64,000 bases of DNA from Lolium rigidum (lineage: Eukaryota > Streptophyta > Magnoliopsida > Poales > Poaceae): contig NC_061508.1 of the NCBI RefSeq assembly GCF_022539505.1, positions 269,396,736 to 269,460,735 on the forward strand. The letters are read 5' to 3'. Positions 58,153 through 64,000 of this stretch are shown here, one piece after another (the first letter of the stretch is position 1; each line of letters opens with the position of its first letter). The position numbers and the translations under genes are program-made. Under the pieces are notes generated by a model. The model was not told the DNA's origin. It was given only the letters and a program-made list of their open reading frames with translations, and made no database searches.

Positions 58153-59473
58153 TGTAAGGGTATTTTACCCTTATCCATTATTTTGGTAACTATGACACCG
58201 TGCTAGTGTATTTGGACTAATACATGTCTACAAGATGATTCCCATATATTAGCCAAAGAGGTATAATGGTGTATTAATGGAACAAAAAGGCAACGGGAGA
58301 ACCCCCACTTCGATGAAAAATCAGCAAGGTTTTCCAGAGCCTAGCCAGTCCCAGATCCGGTCAGACCGGCCCTGGCACCAGACCACCCGGTCGCCAACCG
58401 GGCCCTGCACCTGTGCCATCCGGGCAAGTTCCAGTAAAGGAGGGCGAGCTCTCCGGTCAGCGTCCGGTCGCCAGCCCGGTTTGGACCGGCTGCTCCGGTC
58501 CATGGCCCGGTCGGACCGGGCTCCAGACCGAGCGTCCCGGTCGGCAACCGGCCTTTGCGCTTGTGCCATCCGGGCGCTATCCAGTAACCTCAGAAGCCTG
58601 CCCGGTCAAGACCCGGTCCCAGCTCCGGTTGGAAACCGGCCGGCCCGGTCACTGGCCCGGTCGGACCGGCCTGTGGACCGGCCTGTCCGGCGCCAAATCC
58701 GGTCGACCGGGTTCCTCGAGGAATCTGCTGATGTGTCAAGTGGGCAACGGCCAGATTTTGAAGAACACTATAAAAGGCCCTTCTCCTACCTCTGAAAAGT
58801 TAGGCACTACACTACAAGCTGTTCTTGAGCTCTCTCTCTCATACTCCATTGCTAGAAATACCAAAAGCCTCAGATCTCCCTCCTCCTCCACCCAAACTCA
58901 AATCCCTCCGGGGAAACGTTAGAGGAGGACCCTATCTACTGTTCTACCAAGCCAAATCTCATTCCCCCTTGTATTCATCAAGAAGCTTGCTCTCTAGGAT
59001 TCCTTGGAAACCCTAGGTGGGCAAGAGTGGTCCGGAAGCATCCGGGCTGTGGATTAGCTCCGGGCAAGATTGTGAAGGTTTGGAGGCTACCTCAAAGTCT
59101 ACTACAAGTGAGTGAGCTATTCCTTCGTGGGATAGGCTCCGGAGAATAGGGTGAGCCTTCGTGGCGTGGGGAATCCTTCGTGGGACCTCCACCCCTCCAA
59201 ACGTGACGTACCTTCTTGCAAAGGAAGGGAACACGGGAATACATCCTCGTCTCCGCATGCTATCGGTTATCTCTAACCGAACTTCTTACTTGTGATTTAA
59301 CTGTCTGTGAGAGCCTTCGTGCTCGAGTTAGTTGTATCCTCCTATAGATTGCTTCACCTAGTTTGCATTAGACTCACCTTTATATTCCGCAAAGCCTAAT
59401 ATTGCAAAGAAAGAATAAAAATCTGTAGAAACCTATTCACCCCCCCTCTAGGTTTACCATCTCTATACTTTCA
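58153..59473 (+). repeat. 3' LTR (1321 bp) of an LTR retrotransposon
   Basis: Begins TGTAAGGGTATTTTACCC directly after the polypurine tract and ends TCTATACTTTCA (TG...CA). A TATA box, TATAAAAG, lies at 58769-58776, about 600 bases in. The U3 part (58350-58720) is packed with CCGGTC/GACCGG motifs. The 5' partner LTR is not in the window, so the target duplication cannot be checked. Confidence 0.75.
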
Positions 59474-59642
59474 GAACCGAACCGACCTACTGAGGTAGCC
59501 GGATCTGAACCGACCTACTGAGGTAGCCGGATCCTTGGAGGTCTATGCCAGGAGTCAGATCCGTGAAGGCCCATGAAGGAAGCCGGATCCATGATGACAC
59601 GTTAGGAATAGGTGGATCATTGATGTGCACGGTAATGTAATA
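59474..59642 (+). other. Short spacer with direct repeat
   Basis: GAACCGACCTACTGAGGTAG is repeated 32 bases apart (about 59477 and 59509) and followed each time by CCGGATC. Probably part of another LTR fragment continued after the Stowaway at 59899. Confidence 0.5.
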
Positions 59643-59898
59643 CTCCCTCCGTCCCAAAATGTAAGGCGTCTAAGGATTGGTCAAAAGTCAAACCTTACAA
59701 ACTTTGACAAAATATTTAAAAAAAATTACATCTACAATATCAAATTGACATATTAAGACAAAATACTTTAGAGTGAATCTATTGATAAAGATTTAGTATT
59801 GTAAATATTTATATTTTTGTGTATAAACTTGGTCAAACTTTAAAAAACATTGACTTTTAACTAATTCTTAGACGCCTTATATGTTGGGACGGAGGGAG
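59643..59898. mobile_element. Stowaway MITE (256 bp)
   Basis: TA flanks. CTCCCTCCGTCCCAAAATGT on the left; the right end in reverse complement is CTCCCTCCGTCCCAACATAT. TAAGGCGTCTAAG pairs with CTTAGACGCCTTA. Confidence 0.92.
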
Positions 59899-60385
59899 TA
59901 TTCCGTAGTTAGGCGACTTGACTCTCCGTAGAAATCCTAGATCCGGACACCTTTATATGCCGGATCTCGGGAGCCCTAGAGGCAGATCTCGAGCTAGAAG
60001 CGAGACAACGACAACTCATTGTAACAACGCGAAAACACCCAGATAATTCCAAACAAGCAGCAGTAGGTCCTGCCATCGAGCAGGTGTTTCGAAGCTGGGT
60101 AACACGCGTACCACCGTCCCAAGGACTCTCCGCCCTATGCCCCCCACTTCTTCCCCCCTCCTTGAGGATCCCTGCTCCGGGGTATTATCGAGTAGGCAAC
60201 GACAATGGCCACGTTGTGCCCCTTTTGAACTACATTTTGTGTTGTACCACGTGCATAATCTGATGGACTTATATTTGAGACCTAAATTAAGCCAATATGA
60301 TGGTCATATTTTAGTGGAATTTACTTATTTATACTTTTTGGGAGATTTAAAAAAAGGCGCGGGTGAACAGAATGCGTCGGCCCTA
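59899..60385 (+). mobile_element. LTR-like fragment and spacer
   Basis: CTTTATATGCCGGATCTC, GCCCTAGAGGC and ATTGTAACAACGCGAAAACA resemble the end of a gypsy-type LTR. Together with 59474-59642 it was probably one LTR interrupted by the Stowaway. Confidence 0.35.
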
Positions 60386-61748
60386 GGGATACCCCTTGGT
60401 GCAGACGGACTCCTGACCATTTTCGTATCCGCGGGAACACGCAAACGGACGTCCGCATCCATTTTAGGCATCCAAAATACATCGGACCGTTGGATATGCA
60501 CTTAGCGATGCAATATTGGATGTTTGGTAGCATCTAGGTAACGGTTGCAGTCATCTCTTATGTCTATTGTTGTCATCACCATACTATCACACACAAATAA
60601 GCTAGTAGTTAATCAGTTCATCCTAATAATACGATGGCTCATAAACATACTCCATACCTACGAATGATGACAGTGTGTAGCTATTATGAATGGCAGTTTA
60701 TTATTACAATACGGCGGTAACCAAAGGGAGAGTTCATTAATGGGGAATCAACAGGGAGCTTTTTCTTCTCCTCCTCCTCCCCATCCCCCTCCTCCTTCTC
60801 CTCATACGGTGGTGTTACCTCTGTCTTGTCACATTGCGTTTTCCCACTCCAGTCTCTTGTTCTTCTAGGATTTATTGTCACCTATCTCCATGCCATGGCC
60901 GGTATGAACTTCATCAGGCGCAATAGTTTCTAGGAAATAGTCATCTACGCCCCAAACTAAGATTCAATTGTGAATAATGCATCAAGAAAGAACGCTGACA
61001 TGGTCACCGCACAACACGGGAGGAGGTGGTGGCGGCGAGGCGACGGGAGCAGCCACATATGGACCAAGAGATCCGAGAGATGGAGGAGGCGGTCGCTGCG
61101 ATGGATGAGGTGTTCGACGTCATGGCACGGGACCAAACCTGCTATGCCGCCGACATGGAAGCGACCCTGCAGGCATAAAGGGTGCACTGGGACGGCACTC
61201 TAGAGCAGGGCCAGGCGCGACACATGGAGGAGGAGTCGCGTCATCGCATCCGCGATGTTGCCCTCACGGTCACGGAGCGGACCTTGCGCCGCTGAGAGGC
61301 AAGCATGGCCCGCCGCGATGCTCGGGGTGAGTGCGAGATTTACCCCTCTCGCGGCTCAGCTCCGATAGTGTCGGACCATTATGCAAGCCGACGGCGCCAG
61401 ACCGTTAGGGCACACCGACGACCACTAGGTAGCGTGACTACGAGTAGCCTCGGCCGTGGTAGGCCGTGCCACGGCAAGTAGATACTGCCAGCGTAGTTTA
61501 GTTTATCTAATCATTTAACCATTTGTGCAAAGATGATTATTTTGGCCAAAAATATATAACTAGTTATTATCTTGTGTCAAAACAGTCCGATGCGCATCCA
61601 CGCCGAAGTATTATTTCCTTAAATTTAGGCCGCAAATACGTTGACATGAACAGATAAGTTAGTTTGGGTGGAGCCGTTGGGTTTACCCATTTTCTATAGA
61701 CACAAATGGACACTTTGTCTGTCTAGATCGTGCAGCCTCGAGATGCCC
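60386..61748 (+). mobile_element. Harbinger-like non-autonomous element (about 1.36 kb)
   Basis: The left end is GGGATACCCCTTGGTGC and the right end in reverse complement GGGCATCTCGAGGCTGC, flanked by CTA and TTA. GTCCGCATCCA near the left is mirrored by TGCGCATCCACG near the right. The interior holds a degenerate frame at about 60970-61490 (REMEEAVAAMDEVFDVM, then stops). No intact transposase. Confidence 0.55.
60970..61490 (+). pseudogene. Degenerate reading frame inside the Harbinger-like element
   Basis: Fragments such as EMEEAVAAMDEVFDVMARDQ and EQGQARHMEEESRHRIRD suggest a former coiled-coil, charged protein. At least two in-frame stops (about 61176 and 61293) interrupt it. No domain was recognised; it may be the accessory ORF of a Harbinger family. 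Confidence 0.45.
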
Positions 61749-61940
61749 TTACAGAATAAAATATTTCTAATTACTTGCAACTCGGCTGGAAAATTTACAA
61801 TGTTGCATAGATAATGGTCAGATGAACAGTAGCCAGAGACATGATCATGGGTTGCAACGATTGAAACTTTCTATACAAGAGACAATGCTTAGACAGGAGC
61901 TCTCAGCCTAGTTTCAACCCTAGCCGGCCATTTCTAAGTT
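61749..61940 (-). other. Presumed 3' UTR of the BEL1-like gene
   Basis: Lies immediately after the stop codon on the minus strand. A candidate poly(A) signal on that strand, TATTTTATTC, is near 61755-61765 and is weak. Confidence 0.4.
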
Positions 61941-63950
61941 CTAACTAATGACATCTTTGGTCAGATGCTCGATCTTGTTGCCTTCCGAGCTCTTCTTGAG
62001 CTCCTCGTACATCTCCTCGATCATCGGCTTCCAGAGGCGCACGCGCGCGTTTATGAACCAGTTGGAGACCTAGCAAAAATTTCAGCAGCTCAGAAACATT
62101 CATAAATTTTGATCGAAAAAGAAAGATTCACAACTCACGATGTGGGATTCTTGTTCCAAGTTAATAAAAGAAATTCATGGTGAAAAGCCCTGAGAGATTG
62201 TACCTGGCTCCTGCTCAGGCCGCTCCTCGCTGCCAGCATGTCCTTCTCGTTGTCTTTCGGGTACCTGAAAACGAGGCATTAGATTGTGCTTTCTCGTAAA
62301 GTTTTCAGTTGTAAACAGAGATGTCACGAACTCATGTTCAGCAAAGAAAAATGTTGGCATCTGAAACTTACGGGCGGAGGAAGTTCTCGAACATCCAGGC
62401 TTTGAGGACGGCGACGGACTTCTCCGGCAGGCCGCGCTGGGGCCGCCACGACTGCTGGTCGCCGCGCCGGAGCTGGTGCAGCGCCCAGTGCTTCTGGATG
62501 AAGGCTGACTCCCAGCTCCGCTCCTTCTCGGCCAGCGACGACGACGACGACGGCTCCCCGTGGCCGGACACCATGATCAGGCCCGTGATCCGCTTCCTGA
62601 GCCTCCGGTACATTGCGGAGACCGCGCGCTGCGCGAACGGCGGCGCGGCGATGACGCCGCCGCCTGGATGCGCCACCATGCTGCTGAACTTGGTCGCCGT
62701 GGTCTGGATGTCATCGAAGCACCGGTTGCACCTTTGATCCATCTGCACCCATCATGCTCTGCCATCAGATTTTACTGAAGAAGTTACAGTGCGAACTGCA
62801 TGCCAGAAGAAATTCAGGAGCTCACCAGCTGTAATATTTCCAGGAGATCGTTCCTCAACCTCTGGGCCTCCGTCCACCTACCGCCGTCAGCGGTGTCCTG
62901 CCGGTGCTCGTCGGAGGTGAGCATGAGCTGGTTGGAGCTTACCGAGGATGGCGTCCTCGCCGAGCAGCTCGACGAAAGCAACAGGCTCGCCTCGCTGCCA
63001 ATGCCACTGACTGAATCGTCAGCCATATTCTCGGGCACATCTTTCAGAAGGCAGCTGGCGAACCCATTCAGCAACTCTTGGACAATGTGCGCGTATCCTG
63101 ACCGCGGCAGCACTTGCGAGAAGTGCGCAGGCCTCGAGTGTAGCTGTGGGTACACGTGCCGCAGCTCGTCGCCGCCGGCACCGACATCGCCGTAAGGAGG
63201 AAGCTGGAACAGGCCGGTGCCAGGGTAAGCCCTCGCGGTCTGGGGCTGCTGATAGCCAAAGCCTTCGCTGTTCACGTGGGTCAGGCCGGAGCAGCTCACC
63301 TCCGAGGACAGGTCCGGCAGGTTCGCCATGGTCACCGAGGAAGACTGGGCACGTAGCCCGAGAGAGAGGCCGCTCGCCGGCTGGTCCTGAAAGCCGGTGC
63401 CGGCGGAGAACGCCGTCAGGTAATACGGGTCGTGGATCGACGCAGCGCTTGGCCCGGCGTAGGGCCAGCTGCAGAGTGGCTCTCCGGTAATCAGCTTGGC
63501 CATCTTTGACGGCTGAGCAATGGTGACATCTGACGGGCCGTACTGGAACAAGTCCGGCAAGCCCGCAACGCCTGGAGGGAGCATGGAGTGCACGGTGCTG
63601 CAGCTCTCGCCAGGGACGACGGCGTAGGCGTCGTCGTTCATCTCCTCCGTCGACATGCTCGCGTGGTGGCTGTCCTGCGAGGGAGCTGCGGCAGCCCAGA
63701 CCAGCTGGTTCGCCGGCGAAGTGATCATCGCGTTGTTCGCCGTGTAATGCGCCGCTACGTCTGCTGCTCCGCCGCCTCCGGCTGGATCACCGGAGCCGAA
63801 GCTCAGATCGTGCGCCATGCTCGGGTAGAAGAACGGTGCTTCGGAACTGATCATGCCGCTGCCGAAGAAACAAGCGTTCATGGCCTCCAATCCCAGCTGC
63901 TGATAAGATGGATTACTGGACATCTTCGGTGGTAGCTTGGAAGTCGCCAA
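61941..63950 (-). CDS. ATH1-like: BEL1-like TALE homeodomain transcription factor, ATH1-type, 4 exons, 561 aa
   Basis: Minus-strand exons: 63950-62826, 62742-62372, 62264-62204 and 62069-61941. All have GT-AG borders and join in phase to 1686 nt ending TAG. The start at 63950 gives [20 protein letters not shown] and is the first ATG of the frame. A divergent SKY-like motif ([15 protein letters not shown]) lies at 284-298. The BELL region spans about 355-430 and includes [17 protein letters not shown]. The homeodomain (about 474-536) carries the TALE loop Pro-Tyr-Pro at the exon 2/3 junction and helix 3 with [16 protein letters not shown] proteins pair with KNOX partners to bind DNA in the nucleus; Arabidopsis ATH1 acts in meristem, boundary and flowering control. 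Assignment to ATH1 rather than another BELL rests on overall look and is less certain than the family. Promoter and 5' UTR lie at or beyond the right edge. Confidence 0.9.
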
Positions 63951-64000
63951 AGGCCAAATCTTGCGCTAATTTAAAAAGACCTGAAACAAAGCAGTAGCGG
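63951..64000 (-). other. 5' UTR edge of the BEL1-like gene
   Basis: The 50 bases upstream of the start codon; no TATA box or intron can be judged here. Confidence 0.4.

Noticed and set aside
58277..58922. Open frames of about 170 codons
   Set aside because: They lie in the U3 of an LTR and result from the repeated CCGGTC motifs.
63146..63935. Plus-strand open frames opposite the BEL1-like exon 1
   Set aside because: Antisense shadows of the GC-rich first exon.

Overview
The window is nuclear DNA from a grass, most likely a pooid close to the Triticeae. The evidence is two intron-containing plant genes with canonical GT-AG introns, Stowaway and Harbinger/Tourist-type MITEs, an Au-like tRNA-derived SINE, a copia element with a plant initiator-Met primer site, and a Mutator-like element carrying a plant mobile domain gene. 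The species call is an inference. Nothing bacterial or organellar is visible.

Two host genes look intact. The first (+ strand, coding 11886-22827) can be assembled from 22 exons into one uninterrupted 1392-codon reading frame. It matches the SHORT ROOT IN SALT MEDIUM 1 (RSA1/EMB1579) family of CCAR1/DBC1-like nuclear proteins: Gly/Gln-rich N-terminus, Arg-Glu repeat, inactive-Nudix-type DBC1 region, Lys/Glu-rich linker and a single C-terminal EF-hand. The second (- strand, coding 61941-63950) is a four-exon, 561-codon BEL1-like TALE homeobox gene, closest in appearance to ATH1.

The rest is mainly transposable-element strata. From left to right: a degenerate LINE (1-3950, - strand); a GC-rich LINE-like non-autonomous element (about 5031-6515); orphan exon-like fragments (6561-7153); a Harbinger MITE (7553-7924); a minisatellite (8800-9490); the RSA1-like gene with three Stowaways in one intron; and an imperfect tandem duplication of its last exon and 3' flank (22539-25708 and 26403-28442) with a hAT-like element at the junction. 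Then come a 1.1-kb Harbinger-like element with a broken acidic reading frame (28469-29576), a 4.4-kb MULE with a decayed plant mobile domain gene (32438-36878), and a copia element (37213-43830) nested in a MITE. After further MITEs and a SINE with target duplications, 49.8-59.5 kb is mostly LTR-retroelement debris, including one LTR at 58153-59473, and a Harbinger-like element lies at 60386-61748. Two runs of exactly 100 N (38742-38841 and 57019-57118) are assembly gaps inside retroelements.

I do not see a clearly new biological system. The most unusual item is the duplicated terminal exon of the RSA1-like gene. It keeps an identical coding part, a splice acceptor and a poly(A) signal about 3.9 kb downstream, and could act as an alternative last exon.
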